From an uncultured Lachnospiraceae bacterium (GTDB lineage Bacteria; Bacillota; Clostridia; Lachnospirales; Lachnospiraceae): a DNA stretch of 24,831 bases. The position numbers and the translations under genes are program-made. This document shows positions 1-6,842 of the stretch, piece after piece (the first letter of the stretch is position 1; each line of letters starts with the position of its first letter). Below the pieces are notes generated by a model that did no database searches, was not told where the DNA came from, and saw only the letters and a program-made list of their open reading frames with translations. Location of the stretch: positions 1-24,831 of the forward strand of contig CAJUSQ010000022.1 of assembly GCA_910588885.1 (NCBI GenBank), in the 5' to 3' direction.

Positions 1-427
1 ATTTAGGCCCCAGCCTCTGCAGGGTTTTATAGTCCCCGCTGCGGCCCCGGCCAAACCGGAAATCCTGCCCGGCTACCATGCATTTTACATGCAGCTTCTC
101 CACCAGCATCCTTACAAACGCTTCCGGCTCCATGTCCCGCACTTCTTCGGTAAACGGATATTCGATCAAATAGTCGATCCCGGTTTCCGTAAAAACGGTT
201 TCCCGCTCTTCTCCGGCCGTCAGGACGCTGGCCAGCTCCTGGCATACCAGGGACTTTGGCGGAATATCAAAGGTAAACATCACCGCCGCAAGCCCTTCCT
301 CTTTCTTCTTTTTCAACACATGCTCCACCAGCAGCTTGTGCCCCATGTGAAGCCCGTCGAACTTGCCCAGGGACAATACGGTAGGTTCTGCAATTGCAAT
401 CTCGGTCGTCTTTCTGATGTACTCCAT
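1..427 (-). CDS. ribF: Bifunctional riboflavin kinase / FAD synthetase, N-terminal part (cut by window edge)
   Basis: The first 142 residues are present; the 3' part lies beyond position 1. The visible portion is the FAD synthetase (FMN adenylyltransferase) domain, which makes FAD from FMN and ATP. The nucleotidyltransferase signature is clear: GKFDGLHMGH about 20 residues in, then FTFDIPPKSL, and later GQDFRFGRGRSGDY, which matches the conserved GxDFRFGxxxxGD region. The riboflavin kinase domain, which makes FMN, would follow outside the window. The chosen ATG (427-425) is preceded by a purine-rich stretch (AAAAGGA) about 10 bases upstream. It is the last visible gene of the rimP-nusA-infB-rbfA-nrnA-truB-ribF operon, where this family normally sits. 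It follows truB after about 100 nt that contain a tandem duplication. Family assignment is secure from motifs and context; the full length cannot be judged. Confidence 0.93.
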   Translation of the reverse strand, partial: MEYIRKTTEIAIAEPTVLSLGKFDGLHMGHKLLVEHVLKKKKEEGLAAVMFTFDIPPKSLVCQELASVLTAGEERETVFTETGIDYLIEYPFTEEVRDMEPEAFVRMLVEKLHVKCMVAGQDFRFGRGRSGDYKTLQRLGPK

Positions 428-452
428 CCCCTGTCCGTCCTTTTCTGTAAAA

Positions 453-542
453 ATTTATCGGCCCGTTTTTCCCCGTTATTCAATGGCCCGGCATTCCCGC
501 ACCATTTAGCGGCCCGTTTTTCCCGCCGTTCACTGGCCCGGC
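453..542. repeat. Tandem duplication (about 50 bp period) covering the 3' end of truB
   Basis: Two imperfect copies, 454-492 and 505-542, share the core CGGCCCGTTTTTCCC and then a GGCCCGGC end. Read on the minus strand, each copy contains CCGGGCCA followed by TGA. The first TGA is the real truB stop (532-530); the second is a silent copy 50 bases downstream. One copy has a one-base indel relative to the other. The spacer holds no gene. Confidence 0.8.
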
Positions 543-1441
543 TTTTCCAAAAACACCTTCACCGGACGAAGATCCCCTTCTGCTTCCTGAAAACGATACA
601 CGCCGGCAAATTGTCCCAGGTCGGTATAAACACGAACATCTGTTTGCTCCCATTTCGGTTCCCACTGCTGCAGGCCCCGAATCGGCAGGCGGTTCCCGTT
701 TTCCAGAAGCTTCCGGCAGTTTTCCGTCACAGACACCCTCGGATACCCGTCAAACACCGCATCAATGGGCAGCAGCCAGTCCTGCCAGCCGCCTTTCTGC
801 ACCGCCTGTTCCAGCTGGGAGAGGGTATGGCTGTCCTCTATGGAAAATCCCGCCGCCCGGGTACGGGTCAGCCGTTCCATGCAGCCGCCGCAGCCCAGCG
901 CCGTTCCGATATCGTGGCAAAGGGTGCGGATGTAGGTACCCTTCGAACAGGATACCTCCAGCGTTACCCGGGGCAGGGAAATGTCGGCAATCGTAATATT
1001 GTAAATGTTAACATGCCGCTTTGCCCGCTCCACTTCTTTTCCCTCCCGGGCCAGCTCATACAGCTTCTTTCCGTTGACCTTCAGGGCGGAATACATGGGC
1101 GGCATCTGGTCATAATCCCCCACAAAGCGCATAACGGCTTCCTGTACCTGCTCTTTTGCCGCCGTCACCTCCCGCTTTTCCAAAACGGTACCGGACGTAT
1201 CCTGGGTATCGGTTTCCACTCCCAGCAAAAGGACGCATCGATAAGTCTTATCCGTATCCGAAAGCAGGCCGCAGACTTTGGTGGCTTTGCCCAGGCATAC
1301 TGGGAGCACCCCTGTGGCATCCGGGTCCAGCGTCCCGGTATGGCCGATTTTTTTCTGCTTCAGGATGCCCCGCAGCTTTGCAACCACATCGTGGGAGGTA
1401 TAGCCCGCTTCCTTATAAATATTCAAAATCCCGTTCGCCAT
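530..1441 (-). CDS. truB: tRNA pseudouridine(55) synthase TruB
   Basis: 303 residues, the usual size for bacterial TruB. It isomerises U55 in the T-loop of tRNAs to pseudouridine. The catalytic motif is plain near the N-terminus: IGHTGTLDPDATGVLPV, with the nucleophile Asp39. Later family motifs are KTYRCVLLLG, QMPPMYSALKVNGKKLYELAREG and CSKGTYIRTLCHDIG. A PUA-like C-terminal segment follows from about residue 235 (LPIDAVFDGYPRVSV). The ATG at 1441 has AAGGA five bases upstream (GGGGGAAGGAATGAG). It lies 50 nt after nrnA and is co-oriented with it, as is typical of this operon. The last codons and the stop have been tandemly duplicated immediately downstream. Assignment is very secure. Confidence 0.97.
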   Translation of the reverse strand: MANGILNIYKEAGYTSHDVVAKLRGILKQKKIGHTGTLDPDATGVLPVCLGKATKVCGLLSDTDKTYRCVLLLGVETDTQDTSGTVLEKREVTAAKEQVQEAVMRFVGDYDQMPPMYSALKVNGKKLYELAREGKEVERAKRHVNIYNITIADISLPRVTLEVSCSKGTYIRTLCHDIGTALGCGGCMERLTRTRAAGFSIEDSHTLSQLEQAVQKGGWQDWLLPIDAVFDGYPRVSVTENCRKLLENGNRLPIRGLQQWEPKWEQTDVRVYTDLGQFAGVYRFQEAEGDLRPVKVFLEKPGQ

Positions 1442-1491
1442 CTCATTCCTTCCCCCTGCCGTTTCAAATTTTCCGCACGGCGCACCGTCTG

Positions 1492-2439
1492 CTACAGCTG
1501 TTCGTCTATTTTTTCACAAAGTTTCTCTATCATTTCCGGGGCCGTCCCTTCCATGGTGGCTCCTGCTGCCATCACATGGCCGCCGCCGCCAAAATCCATG
1601 GCAACCTTTGCCACATTCACCTTCCCGTTGGAACGCAGGCTGGCTTTAAAAGTGCCGTCTTCATTTTCATACAGGAAAACGGCCGCTTCCACGCCTTTCG
1701 TCACCCGAAGCTGGTTTACGATACCGTCCAGATGCTTGGGCAGCACGTCAAATTTCTCCATATCCGCCCGGGTCACCAGACCGACAATGCATTTTCCTTC
1801 CAGGCAGAGCCTGCTTTCCATCAGCACCTTTCCCATAATCCGGTTCTGGTTATAGGTCTTGGTAAAAAAGGTTTCGTCTACGATTTTCGTAAAATCAATG
1901 CCCTTTTCCATCAGTGTCCCCGCAATATTCATGGTCTTTGCGGTGGTTGAGCTGAATTGGAACACACCGGTGTCATGAACCATTCCCACATAGATGCATT
2001 CCGCAATCTCCTTTGTGATGCGTTCCTCTTCTATAAGATCGAATATCAGTTCGGAGGTAGAGCTCGCTTTTGGAAAAATATAATTCTCATCGGCAAAGCT
2101 GGCATTGCTGATATGATGGTCAATACAGACGGTACGCTTTGCCGTTTCAAAAAGGAGGACTGCGTCTCCCAGACGTCCTTTGTCCCCACAATCCTGGACA
2201 ATGCACAAATCATATGTCTGCCCCGGCGAAAAACTGTGCCGGATCTCTTCCGCCCCGTTCAGGAAGCGGAAAATATTGGGAATGGGCTCCAGGTAAACAT
2301 CTGCCTGAATCTTCGGATACCAGGTCCTGATATAGTTCCAGGTAGCCAGGCAGGAGCCGACACAATCCCCGTCGGGCCGTACATGGCCTAAAATAGCTAC
2401 CGAAGCCGCATTCTGCAATTGTGATGCCAAATTTTCCAT
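1492..2439 (-). CDS. nrnA: DHH/DHHA1 phosphoesterase, NrnA-like (oligoribonuclease / pAp phosphatase)
   Basis: 315 residues from the chosen start. The family hydrolyses short oligoribonucleotides (nanoRNA), 3'-phosphoadenosine-5'-phosphate and in some members cyclic dinucleotide products, using Mn2+. Metal-binding motifs appear in order: GHVRPDGDCVGS (18-29), a second Asp motif in VQDCGDKGRLGD, the defining CIDHHIS, and VGMVHDTGVFQFSS. The DHHA1 substrate-binding domain ends in GGGGHVMAAGA. An in-frame ATG 51 bases upstream (2490) also exists. I prefer 2439 because GAGGGATAACA precedes it and because the extra 17 residues (MLRSGEKRSREADRGIT) look like leader sequence, while MENL begins the conserved fold. 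Position between rbfA and truB matches the Firmicute operon. The precise substrate cannot be told from sequence. Confidence 0.92.
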   Translation of the reverse strand: MENLASQLQNAASVAILGHVRPDGDCVGSCLATWNYIRTWYPKIQADVYLEPIPNIFRFLNGAEEIRHSFSPGQTYDLCIVQDCGDKGRLGDAVLLFETAKRTVCIDHHISNASFADENYIFPKASSTSELIFDLIEEERITKEIAECIYVGMVHDTGVFQFSSTTAKTMNIAGTLMEKGIDFTKIVDETFFTKTYNQNRIMGKVLMESRLCLEGKCIVGLVTRADMEKFDVLPKHLDGIVNQLRVTKGVEAAVFLYENEDGTFKASLRSNGKVNVAKVAMDFGGGGHVMAAGATMEGTAPEMIEKLCEKIDEQL

Positions 2440-2495
2440 TGTTATCCCTCTGTCTGCTTCGCGGGAACGCTTTTCTCCGCTGCGCAGCATTTCTT

Positions 2496-2936
2496 TTATT
2501 CTTCCTGCCGGGTTTCCGTTTTTTCCGGTCGGATTTCCGTTTCTTCCTGCCGGGTTTCCGTTTCGTCCTGCTGCAGCGGTTTGGACTGCTTTGTCACATC
2601 GTCTATTAATTTCGACATATTCACGCCGTACTCAATGGACTGGTCCAGCACAAAACGGATTTCCGGGGTATTCCGGAGGTTAATGGCCTTCGCCAGCTTC
2701 GTGCGGATAAAACCTTCCGCACTCCGAAGCCCGGCCAGCGTATCCTTCTGGGACTGCTCATCCCCCAATACGCTGACAAACGCTTTGCAGCTCTTCAAAT
2801 CCGGCGCAACCTCCACCGCAACCACCGAGGTAAGGGGATTGATACGCGGGTCCTTGATTTCTCCGCGTATGATATTGCTTAATTCCCGCTGTACCTCCCC
2901 GTTGACCCTGGTGTTCTTGATACTGTTTTTTCTCAT
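2496..2936 (-). CDS. rbfA: 30S ribosome-binding factor A with a repetitive charged tail
   Basis: 146 residues. RbfA binds the immature 30S subunit near helix 1/44 of 16S rRNA and assists late maturation. The KH-like core is visible at residues 1-120: NTRVNGEVQRELSNIIRGEI, DPRINPLTSVVAVEVAPDL, AFVSVLGDEQSQ and LRNTPEIRFVLDQSIEYG. After about residue 122 comes a tail of seven-residue units (TETRQEE, TEIRPEK, TETRQEE) that the compact family core does not need. The same repeat is visible in DNA at 2499-2561. The start at 2936 has GGCGGAAGA just upstream. It follows infB by 50 nt and ends 57 nt before the chosen nrnA start. Family assignment is secure; the tail's role is unknown. Confidence 0.95.
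   Translation of the reverse strand: MRKNSIKNTRVNGEVQRELSNIIRGEIKDPRINPLTSVVAVEVAPDLKSCKAFVSVLGDEQSQKDTLAGLRSAEGFIRTKLAKAINLRNTPEIRFVLDQSIEYGVNMSKLIDDVTKQSKPLQQDETETRQEETEIRPEKTETRQEE
2499..2561. repeat. 21-bp repeat units in the 3' end of rbfA
   Basis: Three degenerate 21-bp units encode TETRQEE/TEIRPEK/TETRQEE on the minus strand. The outer two units are nearly identical: CTTCCTGCCGGGTTTCCG recurs at 2501 and 2543, 42 bases apart. The unit length is a multiple of three, so copy number can change without a frameshift. Confidence 0.8.
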
Positions 2937-2986
2937 TCTTCCGCCTTTCTTTCAGCGCACTTATTCATAAACATTTCTTAACAATC

Positions 2987-5900
2987 TTATCGCGGAACCT
3001 CTACCATGGTATAAGCTTCCACAATATCCAGTTCCTGTATATCGTTAAATCCTTCAAATACAAGGCCGCATTCATATCCGGCTTTTACTTCCTTTACGTC
3101 GTCCTTGAAACGTTTCAGGGATGCAAGATTTCCTTCGAAAATCTGTTCTCCTTCCCTGGAAATACGAACCTTGCAGCCTCTCTGGAAGATGCCGTCCAAT
3201 ACATAGGAGCCGGCAATATTCCCGATACCGGAGGCTTTGAAAATCTGGCGAACCTCGCAGTGGCCCAGGACTTTTTCTTCGAAAATCGGGTCCAGCATGC
3301 CCTTCATGGCCGCCTGCACGTCTTCGATGGCATTATAAATTACTTTATAAAGCCGCAGATCCACGCCTTCCCGTTCCGCACTGGCCTTTGCCTGTACATC
3401 GGGGCGTACGTTAAAGCCGATAATAATGGCATTGGAGGCGGAAGCCAGGCTCACGTCGGATTCGTTGATGGCGCCTACTCCTCCATGGATGATCTTTACC
3501 ACCACTTCTTCGTTGGAAAGCTTCAGCAGGCTCTGCTTCACGGCTTCCACGGAGCCCTGTACGTCTGCTTTTACAATAATGCCAAGCTCTTTCACATTGC
3601 CGGACTGGATCTGGGAGAACAAATCGTCCAAAGACATCTTTGACTTCGTATCCTCCAATAGTTTCTCCCGGCCCTGGGAAATAAATGTATCCGCAAAATT
3701 TTTGGCTTCTTTTTCCGATTCCGTGGACACGAATACTTCTCCGGCATTGGGTACGTTATTCAGGCCCAGAATCTCAACCGGCGTAGAGGGCCCTGCTTCT
3801 TTCACCCTTCTGCCCTTGTCGTCAATCATAGCCCGTACTTTACCGGAACAGCTTCCGGCTGCAATGGGCTGGCCTACCTTCAGGGTACCCTTCTGTACCA
3901 GCACCGTTGCCACGGCGCCGCGGCCTTTGTCAAGCTGTGCTTCTATCACAAGGCCCCTGGCCAAACGCTTCGGATTTGCTTTTAATTCCATTACCTCTGC
4001 CGTCAGCAAAATCATTTCCAGCAAATTGTCGATTCCTTCGTGGGTATGGGCAGAAACCGGTACAAAAATGGTAGAACCGCCCCAGTCTTCCGGAATCAGT
4101 TCGTATTCGGAAAGCTCCTGCTTCACCCGTTCGATATTGGCGCTGGGCTTATCAATCTTATTGATGGCAACAATAATTTCCACCCCTGCCGCTTTGGCAT
4201 GGCTGATGGCTTCCACGGTCTGGGGCATTACGCCGTCATCCGCAGCCACCACCAAAATGGCGATATCCGTAGAATTGGCGCCCCGCATACGCATGGCGGT
4301 AAATGCTTCATGGCCCGGTGTATCCAAAAAGGTGATTTTTTCCCCGTTGCAGGTCACCATGTAGGCCCCGATATGCTGGGTAATGCCTCCTGCTTCCCGG
4401 TCGATTACATGGGTATCGCGGATTGCATCCAGCAGAGAGGTTTTCCCGTGATCTACATGGCCCATAACGCAGACCACCGGAGGACGTTTTTCCATGGCGC
4501 TTTCGTCCTCGGCTTCCTCTTTCAGAAGCTCTTCGATCACGTCTACCTTCTCTTCCATCTCACAAATGCAGTTGAATTCCAGGGCGATCTCCTCTGCTTT
4601 CTCAAATTCGATCTCCTGATTTACCGTTACCATGATTCCCTGCATAAATAATTTTTTCACAATGGCGGAAGCCTGGACTTTCATCTTATCTGCCAGCTCC
4701 TTAATGGTCAAGGATTCCGGTATTATGATGTTCTTAATTACCTCTTCCTTCTCCACCGGTGCAGGCGCAGGCTGCTGTTTCTTCTTCCTTCCGCCGTTTT
4801 TCTCCAGATTCATGAAGCGTTCCTGCTTTCTGGGCCCGGAATTGCGCTCCCGATCCTGCTTTTGGCTGTTGCCGCCCCGGCGGTTATCCCTGGATTCCTT
4901 CCTGGGTTCTTCCGTTGAAACCGGGGTATTCTGGTTCATTTTATTGATTTCCTGCTCGAAGCGGTTCCTCTGTTCCTTCGGACGATTACCGCCACTTCTC
5001 TGGCCGTTTTTATCACCTTGCGGGCGATTGCTATTCGAGCGGGAATTTTGGAAATTCCGATTACCGTTTCTTTCACCTTCATTGCGTGTCCCCCTGTCAT
5101 TGCCAAAGCGGTTCTGGCCCGGTCGGTCATTCCGTCCTGTCCGGTCGTTTCTGTCAGTCCCGCTTCGTTCCGGACGGCCCGGCCGGTCGGAACGGTCACT
5201 CCGTCCTGTCCGGTCGTTTCTGTCATTCCCGCTTCGTTCCGGACGGCCTGCCTGGTCATTGCGTTCCGTATTTGCCGCCTTCTGCTGTCCTTCGTTCCGA
5301 AGAGCATCTGCGGGCTTCTCAAACCGCTCCGGACGGCTCTGACGTTCCGGCTGCCCGGTTCTTTCTGCCGGACGCAGGGACGGTTTTTCCGCTGCCGGAC
5401 GTTCTGACAGCTTCTCAGCCGATCCGGGCTCCTGCAGGCGCTCAGGCTGCTTTAAGGTCTTCTCCGGCTGTTCCAAAGGCTGCAGACGCTCCTGTGGTTT
5501 CTGTTCCGGCTTCGGCGCTGCCGGCTTGCTGACGCCCAGCAGTTTGTCAAATTTGGCCTTTACCGCTTCCGCCCGTTCCGAGCCGGTCCGTTGGGGCTGC
5601 TGGGGCTGTGCCGGACGCTGGGGCTGCTGGGACTGCTGTCCTTGCGCCGGACGCTGGCCTTTCCCTCTGGCTCCGTCCCCTCTTCCGTTACCGGAACGCT
5701 GGCCCCGGGACCTGCGTCCACCCATTTTGCTGTTCTGAGGATTAAAAACTGCCGTAATGCTGGATTTTTTCCTGGGACGTTCCTCTGCTTTTGCTTCGGA
5801 TTTTGCTTCCTGCCTTCCCTCAGCCCTGTTTTCCGGCTTTCCTTCGGTCTTTCCCTCTATTTTTTTCTCCGTTCTGTTCTCTGCTCTTCCTTCTGTTTTC

Positions 5901-6247
5901 CCTTCCATTCTTCCCTCTGTTTTCCCTTCCATTCTTCCTTCCGTTTTCTCCTGTCTTCCCTCTGCCCTGTCTTCCGGTTTGCCCGCTGCCGGGGGTTCCG
6001 CTTTTCCTCCTGTCTGATTCTCTGGCTTTCCTTCGGTCCTGCCCTCCGGTTTACCTTCCGGTTTCATTTCCGGCTTTTGGGCAGTCGGCTGCTTCCGGAA
6101 ACGGGCTGCTATCATGCTCTGCACATCCTCCTCCACGGAACTCTGTGCGGTTTTTACTTCTATATTTTTTTCAGTCAAAAATGCAATGACATCTTTCGAC
6201 TGTACACCTAACTCTTTTGCAAGTGCATGTATTCTGACCTTTGCCAT
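2987..6247 (-). CDS. infB: Translation initiation factor IF-2 with a very long repeat-built N-terminal linker
   Basis: 1086 residues, longer than many IF-2 proteins. It brings fMet-tRNA to the 30S subunit and drives GTP-dependent subunit joining. Domains in order: a first IF2_N helix-turn region (MAKVRIHALAKELGVQSKD, 1-50); a low-complexity linker at about 55-510, rich in G, R, E, K, N, Q and P; a second IF2_N module (IPESLTIKELADKMKVQ); then the GTPase domain with G1 GHVDHGKTS (about 594-602), G3 DTPGHEAF (about 643), G4 NKID (about 697) and SAHTHEG; then domains II-IV ending VEAYTMVEVPR. I chose 6247, not the in-frame ATG at 6262, because GGAGG (6260-6256) sits eight bases before it, whereas the upstream ATG overlaps the ylxQ stop and has no site. 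The linker contains 69-bp and 24-bp tandem repeats. Confidence 0.97.
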   Translation of the reverse strand: MAKVRIHALAKELGVQSKDVIAFLTEKNIEVKTAQSSVEEDVQSMIAARFRKQPTAQKPEMKPEGKPEGRTEGKPENQTGGKAEPPAAGKPEDRAEGRQEKTEGRMEGKTEGRMEGKTEGRAENRTEKKIEGKTEGKPENRAEGRQEAKSEAKAEERPRKKSSITAVFNPQNSKMGGRRSRGQRSGNGRGDGARGKGQRPAQGQQSQQPQRPAQPQQPQRTGSERAEAVKAKFDKLLGVSKPAAPKPEQKPQERLQPLEQPEKTLKQPERLQEPGSAEKLSERPAAEKPSLRPAERTGQPERQSRPERFEKPADALRNEGQQKAANTERNDQAGRPERSGNDRNDRTGRSDRSDRPGRPERSGTDRNDRTGRNDRPGQNRFGNDRGTRNEGERNGNRNFQNSRSNSNRPQGDKNGQRSGGNRPKEQRNRFEQEINKMNQNTPVSTEEPRKESRDNRRGGNSQKQDRERNSGPRKQERFMNLEKNGGRKKKQQPAPAPVEKEEVIKNIIIPESLTIKELADKMKVQASAIVKKLFMQGIMVTVNQEIEFEKAEEIALEFNCICEMEEKVDVIEELLKEEAEDESAMEKRPPVVCVMGHVDHGKTSLLDAIRDTHVIDREAGGITQHIGAYMVTCNGEKITFLDTPGHEAFTAMRMRGANSTDIAILVVAADDGVMPQTVEAISHAKAAGVEIIVAINKIDKPSANIERVKQELSEYELIPEDWGGSTIFVPVSAHTHEGIDNLLEMILLTAEVMELKANPKRLARGLVIEAQLDKGRGAVATVLVQKGTLKVGQPIAAGSCSGKVRAMIDDKGRRVKEAGPSTPVEILGLNNVPNAGEVFVSTESEKEAKNFADTFISQGREKLLEDTKSKMSLDDLFSQIQSGNVKELGIIVKADVQGSVEAVKQSLLKLSNEEVVVKIIHGGVGAINESDVSLASASNAIIIGFNVRPDVQAKASAEREGVDLRLYKVIYNAIEDVQAAMKGMLDPIFEEKVLGHCEVRQIFKASGIGNIAGSYVLDGIFQRGCKVRISREGEQIFEGNLASLKRFKDDVKEVKAGYECGLVFEGFNDIQELDIVEAYTMVEVPR
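5122..5260. repeat. 69-bp tandem repeat in the infB linker
   Basis: Two adjacent copies, period exactly 69 bp (CCGTCCTGTCCGGTCGTTTC recurs at 5132 and 5201). They encode two 23-residue units of the type RPERSGNDRNDRTGR on the minus strand. The copies differ by a few bases, so the duplication is recent but not identical. Confidence 0.85.
5890..5940. repeat. 24-bp tandem repeat in the infB linker
   Basis: TCTGTTTTCCCTTCCATTC recurs at 5892 and 5916, a 24-bp period encoding the eight-residue unit EGRMEGKT on the minus strand. Looser copies of the same EGK/EGR pattern extend to both sides (about 5820-6070). Confidence 0.8.
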
Positions 6248-6261
6248 ACTTACTACCTCCA

Positions 6262-6582
6262 TTATTCAGTTTTTTCCAATATATTCAATTTTGACTCCAG
6301 CGATCTGGAAAAGCCTTCATCCGTAACTGCCAGAGACGCCCGATACTGTTTCCCGATGCAATGTCCCAGGGTTTCCTTCTCCCCATAGCAATAAAACGGT
6401 ACGTGATAAAATTCGCACATATCCCGGAACATTTTTTTCGTATTCAAAGATGCATCCTCCGCCACGATTACCAAAAACGCCTGATGAGATTTTACCGCTT
6501 TTTCTGTCGAAAATTCACCGCTCTTAATCTTTCCGGCCTTCTCCGCCAATCCCAGCATTGACAGTATCTTATCCCTTTTCAA
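6262..6582 (-). CDS. ylxQ: L7Ae/L30e-family RNA-binding protein YlxQ
   Basis: 106 residues from a TTG start. The L7Ae/L30e/S12e/Gadd45 family binds kink-turn RNA; YlxQ proteins are ribosome-associated, with no established pathway. Visible features are SMLGLAEKAGKIKSGEFSTEKAV near the N-terminus, AFLVIVAEDASLNTKKMF, and the C-terminal YRASLAVTDEGFSRSL, as expected for this fold. A longer in-frame ATG exists at 6699, but it would add 39 residues that overlap ylxR in another frame and look like shadow sequence. I chose TTG 6582-6580 because the protein then begins at the conserved KRDKILSMLG, GGAG lies upstream, and the TTGA overlap with the ylxR stop is a classic coupling arrangement. It ends 14 nt before infB. 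Confidence 0.9.
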   Translation of the reverse strand: MKRDKILSMLGLAEKAGKIKSGEFSTEKAVKSHQAFLVIVAEDASLNTKKMFRDMCEFYHVPFYCYGEKETLGHCIGKQYRASLAVTDEGFSRSLESKLNILEKTE

Positions 6583-6842
6583 CGATTTTCCATCTCCTTC
6601 ATCAAAGTATCTATGATTTCTTTCGGTACGGCTGTCTTCAAGGAACGCTCCAGTCCCCGGTTTTTCGCTGCCTTTTTCAGGCACTCCAAATCCTGGCACA
6701 AATAGGCCCCTCTGCCGTTCTTTTTCCCGGTGGTATCTAATAATATTTCGTTCTCTGCCGTCTTGATGACACGAATCATTTCTTTTTTCATTTTCATCTC
6801 ACCACAGCCGACACATTGGCGCATGGGGACTTTCTTATTCAT
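6579..6842 (-). CDS. ylxR: YlxR family (DUF448) RNA-binding / regulatory protein
   Basis: 87 residues. YlxR proteins are small, basic, nucleic-acid-binding proteins found between nusA and infB; some work links them to transcriptional control and to RNase P, but the general role is unsettled. The diagnostic motifs are MRQCVGCGEMKMKKEMIRV at the N-terminus and GRGAYLCQDLECLKKA in the middle. The cysteine pairs CVGC and C...EC could hold a metal. The ATG overlaps the end of nusA by 8 nt (ATGAATAA) and uses AAGGA inside the nusA tail. Its stop overlaps the ylxQ start (TTGA). Production is therefore probably translationally coupled on both sides. Confidence 0.94.
   Translation of the reverse strand: MNKKVPMRQCVGCGEMKMKKEMIRVIKTAENEILLDTTGKKNGRGAYLCQDLECLKKAAKNRGLERSLKTAVPKEIIDTLMKEMENR

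Noticed and set aside
89..1855. 588-codon plus-strand open frame
   Set aside because: It is antisense to ribF, truB and nrnA, all of which have unmistakable family motifs; its translation shows no domain and no ribosome binding site.
5122..5260. Possible CRISPR-like array
   Set aside because: Only two direct copies without unique spacers, in frame within infB; a coding tandem repeat.
3426..5342. Long plus-strand open frames opposite infB
   Set aside because: Shadows of the IF-2 gene; the low-complexity linker leaves the other frames free of stops. Composition is Ser/Arg/Pro/Phe-rich noise.
5591..6211. Hydrophobic-looking plus-strand frame resembling a membrane protein
   Set aside because: The Phe/Leu/Ser-rich sequence is only the complement of the Lys/Glu/Arg-rich IF-2 linker.
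6583..6699. N-terminal extension of ylxQ to ATG 6699
   Set aside because: It overlaps ylxR in another frame; the TTG at 6582 gives the family-typical start and a TTGA coupling.
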